The notes under the pieces are model-generated. The model made no database searches, was not told the origin of the DNA, and was given only the letters and a program-made list of their open reading frames with translations. Shown one piece after another: positions 16,701 to 24,960 of a stretch of DNA of 64,000 nucleotides (within the stretch, counting starts at the first letter, position 1; the number at the start of each line of letters is the position of its first letter). This DNA comes from a virus. Position numbers and translations under genes: made by a program. The stretch covers positions 21,133 to 85,132 of the IMG/VR virus record IMGVR_UViG_3300044695_003432, one strand, 5' to 3'.

Positions 16701-18263
16701 TCAGGCTTGGGGTGCGGCTTGCTGCTGCGCAATGCCACCAGCGGCGCGTGCCGCTTCCTGAATGACTGCCGTTGCCCCGTCCGCCTTCACTTGGTCCGCC
16801 ATCGCTTTGCGAGCCTCTTGCTCCAACTGCGCTGGCGTCTTGATAAGCCCAGGCTCGGCCACCCCCAATGAACGAGCCGCGAGACTGAGAAGCACGTTCT
16901 GATCCAACTGCTTGACCGCCTGCTCGCCCATCGCACCCGCGAGTTGTGCCAACTGCATCGCACCCTCGGCGCGACGCTTCTGGTTGATCGCGGCGATACC
17001 CGTGGTCGATACCACGTCGGCGAACTTCATCTTCTTGGCGTCGAGCAACCCGCTCCGCGTGCCCATGTCGATCGCGGCCCACAGGAGCGGCTTCTGCTGC
17101 TGGTCGTGGATGGTCGAGAACAGGTCGCCAAGCCAACCCTGCAACTGCTCGGCGGTCTGCTTCCATGCCGTGCTGTGACGGCCAGCCTCGCCCTTGGGAG
17201 CGGCGTCGGCGTCAAGGAGCATGGTCTTGGATAGGTCGTCTTGGCACCGCATCCAAACCTGCTGAACAACTTGGAAGTCGGCAAGTTTCTCGACGCCGAG
17301 CATGGCAACGTCTTGCAAGCGACCGCCCTCGACGCGGCCACCGACGATGATCTTGCCCGACTCGATAGCCAAGTCCTCGGGACGGAGCGTGCTGCCGGTG
17401 CCGATGACGGGGTTGAACTTGCTGGCGTGTTCCGCCCAATCCTTCATGCGACCGGCGAAGAACTCGTTGGACTCGAAATCGCCGCCGTGCAGTTCAATCA
17501 GGCCGCGCCCGTAGTGGTCGTTGCCCGCCCGCTTGAAGTCGGTTTGGAAGATGCGGGCCGTTTCGTGCTGAGCCTCGAACACCTGCTTGTCTTGGATTTC
17601 CTGCGTCAGCACCCACGAGTCGTCAGACTGACGCTTGTAGAGCGTGAATACGTCAACGTCCTCGCCTTCCTTGACCTCGATTTGGGCCTGAATGTCAGCG
17701 GGCAGGCGTGCGGGGTTGACGCATTCCTTGATGACGTGGTAGTCAACCTCGCCGTAGGCGTCGCGGCGGGTGCGGTACTGGTCGCGGGAGAACACGCGCT
17801 TGGCGAAGTCCTCATTCCCGCGAAGGCCGATGCCCTCAAGCGTGCTGCCGGTGATAAGCAACTGCGTGAGCGAAATACCTGTCTGGGCGTAGAAGCCGGG
17901 AACGACTTTCCGCTTGCTCTTGACGTGGCTGCTCTCGATCGCCGCCTGAATCTTCACGCCCTCGACGTACAGGGCGTTGACGATAACCGTGTATTCCTCG
18001 GGGCTGATGGAATACTTGCTCTCAGGCTCCACGTCCAACTCGAACCAGCCGTCGCCGGGGAACAGGACGGAGCGGAGTTTGCCGACGCAGTTGGCGATGC
18101 CACGGGCGGCAAGCGAGTTGTTGGGGTTGCGGAGCCGGTCGCCAGCCTGATAGCCCTGCTCCGGCATCACGAACGGCATGGAAATCGACGCCGCCCAACG
18201 CGCCCGATCCAAGACCTCCGACGCATCGCCGGTGCCTTGGTCGAACAGTTTTTGGATGCTCAT
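16701..18263 (-). CDS. portal (head-tail connector) protein, gp8-like (unit A)
   Basis: 520 residues, near T7 gp8 (536). Typical features are DRARWAASISMPFVMP at the N terminus, LFPGDGWFELDVEP, RVFSRDQYRTRRDAYGEVDY and a Gln/Ala-rich C terminus. Twelve copies form the vertex channel for DNA packaging and ejection. The start overlaps the stop of the gp7.3-like gene by four bases, pointing to translational coupling. The unit B counterpart is at 46732-48300. Confidence 0.85.
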   Translation of the reverse strand: MSIQKLFDQGTGDASEVLDRARWAASISMPFVMPEQGYQAGDRLRNPNNSLAARGIANCVGKLRSVLFPGDGWFELDVEPESKYSISPEEYTVIVNALYVEGVKIQAAIESSHVKSKRKVVPGFYAQTGISLTQLLITGSTLEGIGLRGNEDFAKRVFSRDQYRTRRDAYGEVDYHVIKECVNPARLPADIQAQIEVKEGEDVDVFTLYKRQSDDSWVLTQEIQDKQVFEAQHETARIFQTDFKRAGNDHYGRGLIELHGGDFESNEFFAGRMKDWAEHASKFNPVIGTGSTLRPEDLAIESGKIIVGGRVEGGRLQDVAMLGVEKLADFQVVQQVWMRCQDDLSKTMLLDADAAPKGEAGRHSTAWKQTAEQLQGWLGDLFSTIHDQQQKPLLWAAIDMGTRSGLLDAKKMKFADVVSTTGIAAINQKRRAEGAMQLAQLAGAMGEQAVKQLDQNVLLSLAARSLGVAEPGLIKTPAQLEQEARKAMADQVKADGATAVIQEAARAAGGIAQQQAAPQA

Positions 18264-18481
18264 GGGATGTACAAGCCGCTACCAGCCGGGGGCACGCCGG
18301 TCGTCGGGATCAGATACGAGTCGATGTTGCGGCGACGGGCGCGGCGTGCAGCGGCCTCGGCCTCGGCCTGCATGTTGGCCTGAGACGATGCGGGGTCCGC
18401 TGACGCCGCGTAGTCCGGCACGTTGGCCTGCGGTGCGTTGACGCCGAATACGCCGTCAACGAGACTTCCAACGGCACTCAT
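18260..18481 (-). CDS. gp7.3-like small virion protein (unit A)
   Basis: 73 residues ending SYLIPTTGVPPAGSGLYIP, directly before the portal gene with a 4-base overlap. T7 gene 7.3, a small virion protein needed for adsorption, has the same place; the unit B gene at 48300-48506 also has this place and a similar Gly-Leu ending. The middle is an Arg-rich helix (AEAAARRARRRN). Assignment is by position and ending. Confidence 0.55.
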   Translation of the reverse strand: MSAVGSLVDGVFGVNAPQANVPDYAASADPASSQANMQAEAEAAARRARRRNIDSYLIPTTGVPPAGSGLYIP

Positions 18482-18654
18482 CGGGGTTTGTTGTCCTTGG
18501 CGGCGATGATCTCGATGTCCTCAATGACAGAGGAAACACCAAGGTTCATCGCCAGTTTGTGAGAGTCGCGGCAGGCGTCAAGGCTCTGCGGCGGGGCAAG
18601 GCGATCCCGGTAGTGGTTCCGTAACCACTTACACAAGTCGGCGGCTTGCTGCAT
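18478..18654 (-). CDS. small unrecognised protein (unit A)
   Basis: 58 residues from MQQAADLCKWLRNHYRD, ending AAKDNKPR. It overlaps the stop of the upstream gene by 26 bases and the start of the gp7.3-like gene by four, so it is part of a coupled chain. Mixed helical composition, no motif recognised. Confidence 0.5.
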   Translation of the reverse strand: MQQAADLCKWLRNHYRDRLAPPQSLDACRDSHKLAMNLGVSSVIEDIEIIAAKDNKPR

Positions 18655-19120
18655 ATTGAGCGGGATGGGATTCGTCGATGACGACTTCGGTTGCGCCTCG
18701 GGCACGAAGGTACTCGTATAAGAGGATGGGCGACAACAAGTTATCGGGCGTGGCGTACCCGCACAGAGCAAGGTACTCCCGACAACGCGACACGCAGTTG
18801 GAGTGACGGACCCGCCCGCCTGACCAGAGGTACGCCAGTCCACGGGCAACGCTTATCGGGCGTTTGTCCAGACTGACATGCTCGGGGTTGAACGATCGCT
18901 CAACGGCAATAGACAGAACGGTCTGTATCATCGGCTGACGGATTGCAGCCTTGAAGGGGATAAGTCGCTCCCCTTTCTCAACCGTGCGTTCGACGATGGT
19001 TTCGTGGTCGCCATAGGCGACGTGAACCAAGTGGCTTCGCGTGGCGAGCGCGGCGATCGCGTTGGCCGGGTGCCATATGGCCCCGGACGCGAAGATAACC
19101 CACGCCTGTTGAACGGTCAC
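18629..19120 (-). CDS. unrecognised protein downstream of RNA polymerase (unit A)
   Basis: 163 residues, MTVQQAWVIFASGAIWHP onward, with CVSRCREYLALCGYATP and LYEYLRARGATEVVIDES segments. No signal peptide or enzyme motif that I recognise. It lies 24 bases after the polymerase gene and begins the late transcription unit of unit A. Confidence 0.55.
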   Translation of the reverse strand: MTVQQAWVIFASGAIWHPANAIAALATRSHLVHVAYGDHETIVERTVEKGERLIPFKAAIRQPMIQTVLSIAVERSFNPEHVSLDKRPISVARGLAYLWSGGRVRHSNCVSRCREYLALCGYATPDNLLSPILLYEYLRARGATEVVIDESHPAQYAASRRLV

Positions 19121-19144
19121 TCAATACACGTTTGGTTTATCGGA

Positions 19145-21544
19145 CTAGCACATTGCATAAGCGGCGTTTATGACGCTGCTTGGGTCATAGTCGCCGTTGA
19201 TGGGCGGTGCTGGCAACTCAATGTCAGGGTGCTGCTCGCGCCACTGGAACCACAAGTCCGTAAGCAGCGGCGTCTGGTGGATCGCCGCGAACTGCTCGCG
19301 TGCGATCAACCCGACTTCCTCGGCAGTCTCCGCGTGTGACCAGAACGAGTCATGCACGGCAAGGAACGAAATGCCCTGGTTGCGGCAAGTGATCGCCGCC
19401 TTCATCATCGCGGCAGCATCGACGCCATGCACGAAGTTGGGAGCCGAGCCGGACACCTGCTTGCGGGCGTTGACAGACCGCTCATTGTCCATTTGCATCC
19501 AAAGAACGCCAAAGCACGTTTCAACTTGCACTGCGTTCTTTGCGTAGTACGGCTGCACGCACCGCCAGCCGATCGGCGTCCGCCACATCACCGGGCGGTT
19601 GGACTCTGCGATCTGACCGGCGCACGTCCGCACCCAATCCATCGCCGCCGTCACAAGCGGGAACACCTCACGCACCGACTTCAACACCGACTTCGCCAGA
19701 ATCGACGCGGCCTCCTTCGCGTGTTCGCTCTCTAGCCCGAGCTTCTTGAACTTGCCCATGATCTGATCGCGTGCCCCGTACTCCGTCACGCCGTAGGGCG
19801 TCGTCATCACGGGCTGCTTGCACACTTCTTTGCCGTACTTCCTGACCGCGTGCAGGGCCATTGCCACAGCCTCGGGCGTGCCCTCCCCGTCTCCCGCCAA
19901 GTACGTCAGCACCCGCTTGGCAATCTCGGCGTACAGCGCACTCGGCTTGTCGTTCTCGACCAAGTTCACGAACGGTGCCGCCGTCGCGTCTCGCGTCATG
20001 GCAACGAAGTGCTGGAACCCGCTCGCCGTCGCGTCCCGCTGGATGGGCAGGTGTACCGCGTGGTCACGCGACTGCAACGCCTTGCACGCGGCGAGGAACT
20101 GCAACGGGTTCTCGGCCTGCCGCCAGAAGTCGGTGTTGAACGGGTCGCGGGCGGACATGAACACGTCCCGCATGTTGGACTTCACCCATTCAACCCGGTC
20201 GTCGAATGAAATCTTGTCGTGGCCGTACATCGTCGCGGCCTGGATTGCCACCTGCCGCATCACCCCGTCGCCGTCGCGGGCCTCGGCGAACTGGAACAGC
20301 GACCGCTCCATGTCCCCGCCGTAGTGGTTGAAGTAGTGGGGGCGTGCGTACATCCGGCCCCGGAAGTCGCCCTGGTGCGGGACGTAGAAGCGCGGCTCGT
20401 TCTCGAACTCGCGGGCGACCTGCCGACACTGGAACGCGGCATAGAACGCGGACTCGTTCTTGATGTTCTTGCGGTGAATCTCGACACATTCACCGCGCCA
20501 CTTGCGGAGAATGTCCGCGTCCTCGGTCTGCGGCTTGGGCGGGTTGTTGAACGCCGTGGACGCGGGCAACCCTGCCACGTCGCCGCCTTCCTCGATGAGC
20601 CGGTCAATCACGCCCAGCATCCAACCGTTCACCTTGAGCGGGGTGTTGCCCAACGCCTCCATGCCGTCGATGAACTCGCCCAACTCCCCGATGCCGTCGC
20701 GGATCAACTGCCGCTGCGCCTTCGTGGACTTCGTGAGCATCCCCATGCGGATCGTGACGTAACTACCGTGGGTGCTGTCCGCGTGCTTGTACGGGGGAAT
20801 CACCATCGGCGGGTAGACCGGCGAGACTGCCGCCAACGCCTGATGGTCGTGCATGATCGTCGCACGAATCTTCGGGTCGATGGTGAACATCGAACGCATC
20901 TTCTTCCCGGTGCCGACGTTCTTGCGGTGGAAAGCCAGCGCAAAGGGCTGCGATTCATCGTTGCAAGAGCAAGCCCCGACAGCATCCCACACGAACGCCG
21001 CCCCGACCTTGACGCACAGAACGCTGTCGTAGATCGCCTCGGGGTCCAGAATCTTGGCGTACCGATTCACGTCCATCGCGGCAATCGCGTTCTTTCGCCG
21101 CTTCTTGAACATGGCTTTGAGAAGGTCTTTCTTCTTCTCCTTCTGCCAGCGGTCGAGTTGGGCCTGCGCCAGAATCGCACGGCCAACCGCGATGTAGAGT
21201 TTCTGCTGCGTCACACCTTCGGGTTCGCGGAGCAGGCAGTTGAGCATCTGCGTCAGCGTGATCGCCGCCGCCTTGTTGGGCGACACCAGCGAGTAGATGC
21301 CGACGTACTCGGTGGGGGTTTTCTTGTTCTCGCCCACCAGTGATCGCCGCTTCTGGCGGATGGCGAGGGTCATCGCCACCGCCCAATGAGCGAGCCAGCG
21401 ACGGCCCGGCGCGGTGGATGCGTAGCGGCCCTTGTCGTGGGCCTTGTCGCGGTCGCGGAAGTAGCGGAGTCGTCCTGCCTCCTGCGCCTTCTTCTCGATG
21501 AGTATTTGCCGGTCGAAGTCCGTTCCGTACAGCAATCCGCTCAT
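19145..21544 (-). CDS. single-subunit DNA-dependent RNA polymerase (unit A)
   Basis: 799 residues; T7 RNA polymerase has 883. Catalytic motifs are present: Asp about 504 in QRDATASGFQHF, Lys about 576 and Tyr about 584 in KQPVMTTPYG, and Asp about 732 in AVHDSFWSHA (T7 Asp537, Lys631, Tyr639, Asp812). Lys-Tyr spacing matches T7. The residue after HDSF is Trp where T7 has Gly. It transcribes the phage late genes from its own promoters, which I could not identify. It lies directly before the virion genes, as in phiKMV-type phages, and its start overlaps the preceding stop (TGAATG). Confidence 0.95.
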   Translation of the reverse strand: MSGLLYGTDFDRQILIEKKAQEAGRLRYFRDRDKAHDKGRYASTAPGRRWLAHWAVAMTLAIRQKRRSLVGENKKTPTEYVGIYSLVSPNKAAAITLTQMLNCLLREPEGVTQQKLYIAVGRAILAQAQLDRWQKEKKKDLLKAMFKKRRKNAIAAMDVNRYAKILDPEAIYDSVLCVKVGAAFVWDAVGACSCNDESQPFALAFHRKNVGTGKKMRSMFTIDPKIRATIMHDHQALAAVSPVYPPMVIPPYKHADSTHGSYVTIRMGMLTKSTKAQRQLIRDGIGELGEFIDGMEALGNTPLKVNGWMLGVIDRLIEEGGDVAGLPASTAFNNPPKPQTEDADILRKWRGECVEIHRKNIKNESAFYAAFQCRQVAREFENEPRFYVPHQGDFRGRMYARPHYFNHYGGDMERSLFQFAEARDGDGVMRQVAIQAATMYGHDKISFDDRVEWVKSNMRDVFMSARDPFNTDFWRQAENPLQFLAACKALQSRDHAVHLPIQRDATASGFQHFVAMTRDATAAPFVNLVENDKPSALYAEIAKRVLTYLAGDGEGTPEAVAMALHAVRKYGKEVCKQPVMTTPYGVTEYGARDQIMGKFKKLGLESEHAKEAASILAKSVLKSVREVFPLVTAAMDWVRTCAGQIAESNRPVMWRTPIGWRCVQPYYAKNAVQVETCFGVLWMQMDNERSVNARKQVSGSAPNFVHGVDAAAMMKAAITCRNQGISFLAVHDSFWSHAETAEEVGLIAREQFAAIHQTPLLTDLWFQWREQHPDIELPAPPINGDYDPSSVINAAYAMC

Positions 21545-21877
21545 TCAGCCTCCTTTGTCCAAAGCCTCCACCGCCGCCGCGAGTGCGAGGAAGCGGGTGT
21601 TTCCACCGACGCCATTCTCGTACTCCCAATAGGCACAGTCCCCTACCGCGTCGTCGCACAAGTTGATCGTTCCCAACCTCTCCACCATCGCCCACGCGAT
21701 CGCGGAGAGGGCGTGAAGCGGGTGGCACCATCCGTCAAACTCGGAACCGTCGTGCCAGTGTTCCGCGTCGAGTCCGTCGTGGTGGCGGCGTTGCACCGTC
21801 TTCGGCCACCACTCCGCGTCCTTGTACGTTTTGTACAACTCCACCGCCTTCGCGTGGTCTGCTTCGGTGAATGTCAT
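21545..21877 (-). CDS. small unrecognised early protein upstream of RNA polymerase (unit A)
   Basis: 110 residues from MTFTEADHAKAVELYKTYK, with AAAGGGAA before the ATG and an ATGA overlap with the gene ahead. It is rich in Trp, His and Cys (EWWPKTVQRRHHDG, CHPLHALS, CDDAVGDCAYWEYE), which could bind metal. Unit B has an unrelated small membrane protein in the same slot. Confidence 0.6.
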   Translation of the reverse strand: MTFTEADHAKAVELYKTYKDAEWWPKTVQRRHHDGLDAEHWHDGSEFDGWCHPLHALSAIAWAMVERLGTINLCDDAVGDCAYWEYENGVGGNTRFLALAAAVEALDKGG

Positions 21878-22128
21878 GGCTTCCCTTTCCGCTCGGTGCC
21901 GTTGAGGATGGCGAGGATGTCGCGCTTGTGGATGTACCAGCGGTCGGGTGCCGCCTGCTCGCACAGTTCCCTCACCCTGCGGAGTTTCTCGCGGTCGTTC
22001 GTCCACTCGCGGGTGAGGACGGTCACGATGTCGCGATCCGTGTCGCGATCGCCATTTGCGGGCTTCTTTTCGCCCCGAATCGCGTCACTTTGTCGCGATT
22101 TCTGTCGCGATTCACGCTTCTTCGCCAT
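21874..22128 (-). CDS. small basic early protein, shared by both units
   Basis: 84 residues from MAKKRESRQKSRQS. The N-terminal half is strongly charged with RESRQKSRQ and DRDTDRD repeats; the C-terminal half (VRELCEQAAPDRWYIHKRDI) is compact. The last 44 codons recur almost unchanged at the right edge of the window (63863-64000). It overlaps both neighbours. The charged, basic character suggests nucleic-acid binding, but no family is recognised. Confidence 0.6.
   Translation of the reverse strand: MAKKRESRQKSRQSDAIRGEKKPANGDRDTDRDIVTVLTREWTNDREKLRRVRELCEQAAPDRWYIHKRDILAILNGTERKGKP
21879..22013. repeat. 135-bp direct repeat, copy 1
   Basis: Matches 63866-64000 with a single difference (T at 21886, C at 63873). 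The match is cut by the end of the window, so its true length is unknown. It covers the 3' half of the gene at 21874-22128. Sequence to the left of the two copies is unrelated. Confidence 0.95.
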
Positions 22129-22330
22129 CGCTCGCCTCCTTGATCGTCTTCTCCACTTCCTGCCGAATGACGTACCCGAGTGCGGGCAGGTCCACGCCGA
22201 ACAGCCGACGATACTCACGGGCACGGTTGACGATGCGGTTGGCACACTCGTTGGCGGCGATCTGGTCGTCGGTCCAGCCGCCGAGGTAGAGCGTGAGCGA
22301 CTGCGTGTTTTGGTCAAGTGGAAGGGGCAT
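22112..22330 (-). CDS. small early protein (unit A)
   Basis: 72 residues from MPLPLDQNTQSLTLYLGG, preceded by AGGAGG at good spacing. A helical segment (NECANRIVNRAREYRRLFG) fills the centre. It overlaps the next gene by 17 bases. Not recognised. Confidence 0.55.
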   Translation of the reverse strand: MPLPLDQNTQSLTLYLGGWTDDQIAANECANRIVNRAREYRRLFGVDLPALGYVIRQEVEKTIKEASDGEEA

Positions 22331-22406
22331 CGCTCGCCTCCTTCTTCGAGTTGTCAAGTGCGGCTTGACTGCTGGGGGAACTATTCGATGTTGTCGAAAG
22401 GTTCAC
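22314..22406 (-). CDS. possible 30-residue peptide with GTG start
   Basis: A GTG at 22406 follows AAGGAG by six bases and opens a Ser/Asn-rich 30-codon frame whose stop overlaps the start of the 22112-22330 gene. The ribosome site and coupling speak for it; the low-complexity product and short length speak against it. Confidence 0.3.
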   Translation of the reverse strand: MNLSTTSNSSPSSQAALDNSKKEASDAPST

Positions 22407-22440
22407 TTGCTTCTCCTTTTCCACTTTCCACCCCGAAACG

Positions 22441-22959
22441 CTAATTTGCGGGGCGTGATTTAGTGCTGGGTTGAATTTCGTCGGCGATGGTGATGCCCGC
22501 TTCGGCAAGAGCAGCGCGCCACGCATGATCGCGGGCATGGATCATCCGCATCTCGGCGTCGGTGAACAGGCCGGGCGTTTTCGCAACGGTCGGTGCCTTC
22601 ACCACCATCGCGGCGGGCTTGGGTGCGGGCTCAACTGCGGCGAGGCGGGATTCGAGGGCGGTGATGCGCTTCCATGCCTCGTGTAGCCGCTCGTGGGCGT
22701 GCGCGGCGTTGGCCCGTGCCTGCGCATCCACCACGGGAACAACGTCACGAAAACAAGATTTCTCGTCGTTCTTGTTTTCTTGCGGGGCGGGCTTAGGCAA
22801 CTCCGCTTTACCACCGTTCGCGGTAGGAAAATCTGGGGGCGTTTCCTTTACTAGCCGCGCGTTCCCAGACGCCTCTGCTGTCAAAACCGGCGATGTTGTC
22901 TTTTGCTGACACTCGGGCTTCTCCCCTTCGCCGGGGGTGATCGTGTTCTCGCTACTCAT
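22441..22959 (-). CDS. unrecognised early protein with coiled coil (unit A)
   Basis: 172 residues. The first 75 or so are low-complexity and charged (MSSENTITPGEGEKPE). Then comes a helical region (AHAHERLHEAWKRITALES) and a C-terminal compact part (FTDAEMRMIHARDHAWRA). No enzyme motif. The ATG overlaps the stop of the upstream gene as ATGA, within a chain of three coupled genes (22441-23611). Confidence 0.55.
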   Translation of the reverse strand: MSSENTITPGEGEKPECQQKTTSPVLTAEASGNARLVKETPPDFPTANGGKAELPKPAPQENKNDEKSCFRDVVPVVDAQARANAAHAHERLHEAWKRITALESRLAAVEPAPKPAAMVVKAPTVAKTPGLFTDAEMRMIHARDHAWRAALAEAGITIADEIQPSTKSRPAN

Positions 22960-23231
22960 GCTGCCACCGTCCTTTCCTTCCGAATCTTCTTCAGAATCTT
23001 CTTCACATCGCTCGCCGCGGTCTCGGGAACTTCCATCCCCATCCGCTCGGCGATCTCCCGGAGTACGGGATCGTTGACGAAAGCCCGATGGAGTTTACCC
23101 AGGGCTCTCTGCTCGATGGCGAAGGCATTGGCCTTTGTGCAGGGGGTTCCGCGGGCGGTGAGTATCTCGGCACACTCGCCGAGGGTGCGGATGCCGGAGT
23201 TACGCTCTTCTTTGGTGTAGCCGGTGCTCAT
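22956..23231 (-). CDS. small basic early protein (unit A)
   Basis: 91 residues, MSTGYTKEERNSGIRTLGE to a Lys/Arg-rich tail (VKKILKKIRKERTVAA). The region LGECAEILTARGTPCTKANA reads like a short helix-turn-helix and the basic tail could contact nucleic acid, so a DNA-binding role is possible but unproved. Coupled to both neighbours by 4-base overlaps. Confidence 0.55.
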   Translation of the reverse strand: MSTGYTKEERNSGIRTLGECAEILTARGTPCTKANAFAIEQRALGKLHRAFVNDPVLREIAERMGMEVPETAASDVKKILKKIRKERTVAA

Positions 23232-23611
23232 GCCGCCACCCCCATTCCCATATCCTCGGCAAACTCCTCGGCTTCATCCTGCGGCCATTCCTGATTCGTG
23301 TATTCACGGGGAGCGAACGCGGCGAAGATCACATCCTCTTCGTTGATCCCCTCAAGGACCGCGGGCACGTCGATCGAGACCTCTTCGATCCCGGAATCTT
23401 CCCACTCGATTGCGTTCCGGAGGCGGAGGCAGGAGAAGAGGGACATGAGCCGGATGGGCTCCTCGTCGAGGGCATCGAGAGCCAGAGTCAGCCGGGAACC
23501 TACGGGGGCCGGTGTGAACAGAGCCCGGAGGTACTCACGGGATTCGCGGGCGATGCTCCGCGTCCATGCGTCGAGGACCAAGGTACGGTAAGACTTCTTC
23601 CGATCTGCCAT
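23228..23611 (-). CDS. small acidic early protein (unit A)
   Basis: 127 residues from MADRKKSYRTLVLDAWTRS. The N-terminal 40 residues are basic and the C-terminal half strongly acidic (EWEDSGIEEVSIDVP, QDEAEEFAEDM). Such acidity is seen in phage proteins that mimic DNA or bind host enzymes, but no family is recognised. It is preceded by the most degenerate copy of the two-hairpin element. Confidence 0.55.
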   Translation of the reverse strand: MADRKKSYRTLVLDAWTRSIARESREYLRALFTPAPVGSRLTLALDALDEEPIRLMSLFSCLRLRNAIEWEDSGIEEVSIDVPAVLEGINEEDVIFAAFAPREYTNQEWPQDEAEEFAEDMGMGVAA

Positions 23612-23615
23612 GATG

Positions 23616-23683
23616 CAAAGACTCCAAAGGCCCCAGCGTCATTGCTAGGGGAAACGATCCGAGACCGGGTAGGGTGTCGGATC
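23616..23683 (-). promoter_or_regulatory. two-hairpin intergenic element, copy 1
   Basis: Minus strand: hairpin 1 at 23656-23683 has 11-base arms (GATCCGACACC / GGTCTCGGATC) with loop CTACCC and one C-C mismatch four pairs from the loop. Hairpin 2 at 23631-23650 is CCCTAGC / GCTGGGG with a 6-base loop. The CCTTTGAAAGG box before the start codon is degenerate here (CCTTTGGAGT). Confidence 0.65.
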
Positions 23684-23690
23684 GGATGGA

Positions 23691-24545
23691 TCAGCGAACG
23701 GGGAACCCCTCGCCGCGGTCGAAGTACCGGACGACGGTTCCGGGGTCGGTGTGGCTTCCACCGGCGTACCGCATCGTTTTTCCGCCGGTCGGCCACCAGT
23801 CCGGGAAGCGGTGCGACTTGCTTTCAATGCCCGTGACGGTTCCGGAGCGGCTGTCAGACTTGTAGCGGACAGTCTGCTCTACCGGGCGGTCTTCGCGGCG
23901 GAGGTAGACCCCGACGCGGACAGTGCCGATCCCGGAAACCTCAGAGAACCAGTGCGCGGAGCAAGTGCTATTTGAGTAGTGCGGGGAGTGAGCCCAGAAG
24001 GTGACAGGGGCGATCGGCGTGCGTTCCGGGTTTCCCTTCTCTGATCGGGACTCCGGACAAATGCTAGTGCATCCGTCCCGGCGAATCTCCGCGGGGATCG
24101 GAGGAAGTGCCGCAACGATCCGGAGAAGATCGGACCAGGAGAGCCCGCCTTCTTTGTGCATCGAGAACGAATCGCCGTAGGTGAGCCAGGCGGCTTCGGT
24201 AGAGTGGTGCCCTAGCACCGTCACCAGCCGGGGCGGAAGGTCTTCGAGGGCGTGGCGGATGATGGCCTCAGTCTCGGCCTTCAGGATATCTTGTTCGGCC
24301 TTCTCGATTGCCTTTACCCAGATATCCGAAACGGGCACGGCGATTGGGTATTCTGACGTGAGATCGTTAGGGGCGAAATAGCCCTCGACGGTGGAGCCAC
24401 TGAGGAACCACTCCCCCTTTTTAGGTGGGCGGCTCTCCCCCGTTGGCCGTACTTTGGTAGCCGTTCCCGCTCGGGTCCGATCCTCTTCCGCGATTGGGTA
24501 AAGGCGGCTTCCGGGAAACTCCCACTTCATGTCTCTAAGCTGCAT
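23691..24545 (-). CDS. unrecognised early protein, largest of the early cluster (unit A)
   Basis: 284 residues from MQLRDMKWEFPGSRLYP. It contains Trp-rich segments (GEWFLSGSTVEGYF, RFPDWWPTGG), a helical region (AIEKAEQDILKAETEAIIRH), and two Cys with His nearby. No domain recognised. Flanked by two-hairpin elements on both sides, so it is probably read from its own processed mRNA segment. Confidence 0.6.
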   Translation of the reverse strand: MQLRDMKWEFPGSRLYPIAEEDRTRAGTATKVRPTGESRPPKKGEWFLSGSTVEGYFAPNDLTSEYPIAVPVSDIWVKAIEKAEQDILKAETEAIIRHALEDLPPRLVTVLGHHSTEAAWLTYGDSFSMHKEGGLSWSDLLRIVAALPPIPAEIRRDGCTSICPESRSEKGNPERTPIAPVTFWAHSPHYSNSTCSAHWFSEVSGIGTVRVGVYLRREDRPVEQTVRYKSDSRSGTVTGIESKSHRFPDWWPTGGKTMRYAGGSHTDPGTVVRYFDRGEGFPVR

Positions 24546-24552
24546 GGCTTTA

Positions 24553-24616
24553 CCTTTCAAAGGCTCCGGCGGTATTGCCGGAGGAATCGACCCGGAACCG
24601 TTTCGGGTGCCGGATC
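24553..24616 (-). promoter_or_regulatory. two-hairpin intergenic element, copy 2
   Basis: Minus strand: hairpin 1 at 24589-24616, arms GATCCGGCACC / GGTTCCGGGTC, loop CGAAAC, C-T mismatch four pairs from the loop. Hairpin 2 at 24564-24583, CTCCGGC / GCCGGAG, loop AATACC. Palindrome CCTTTGAAAGG at 24553-24563 overlaps the ribosome site. Confidence 0.8.
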
Positions 24617-24623
24617 GGATACT

Positions 24624-24953
24624 TCAGACAGTGCAGGCGGGTCCGTAGGGCTTGCTAGAAAGTCCCTCTCGGACCAGGATGAGACGCGAACCCGTGAAGG
24701 GGATGCGATCTCCGTCGCGGGGATAGACCCACCATTCGCCCCGCGACTGAGAGACGTAGAACCCCAGAGCGAACTGGGCCGCGGCTTGATTCATGCGGAG
24801 CTTGGTTGTCGCGGTTTTCCAGCCGCCCGTATTCAGATCGATAAGGGAGGAGTCAAACGAAACCACATCGGTATTGTGATACCGAACGATCGTTCGCCCC
24901 CCCTCAGCGCGAATAGAGGTAGCTACGCCGGAGACTTTCAGAGTTTGGGCCAT
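24624..24953 (-). CDS. unrecognised early protein (unit A)
   Basis: 109 residues from MAQTLKVSGVATSIRAEGG, with GAAAGGG before the ATG. A mixed beta composition (RTIVRYHNTDVVSFD, GEWWVYPRDGDRIP), no motif. The start was chosen because the element box and ribosome site lie just ahead of this ATG; an upstream extension would run through the element and the neighbouring small gene. Confidence 0.6.
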   Translation of the reverse strand: MAQTLKVSGVATSIRAEGGRTIVRYHNTDVVSFDSSLIDLNTGGWKTATTKLRMNQAAAQFALGFYVSQSRGEWWVYPRDGDRIPFTGSRLILVREGLSSKPYGPACTV

Positions 24954-24960
24954 TGCTTTC

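Noticed and set aside
17241-18383. Plus-strand open frame opposite the portal gene
   Set aside because: Portal on the minus strand is certain by motifs; this frame is its antisense shadow.
1-22000. T7-like promoter consensus for unit A polymerase
   Set aside because: Gaps before the capsid and other late genes were compared by eye; no shared block of about 20 bases was found, so no promoter is claimed.
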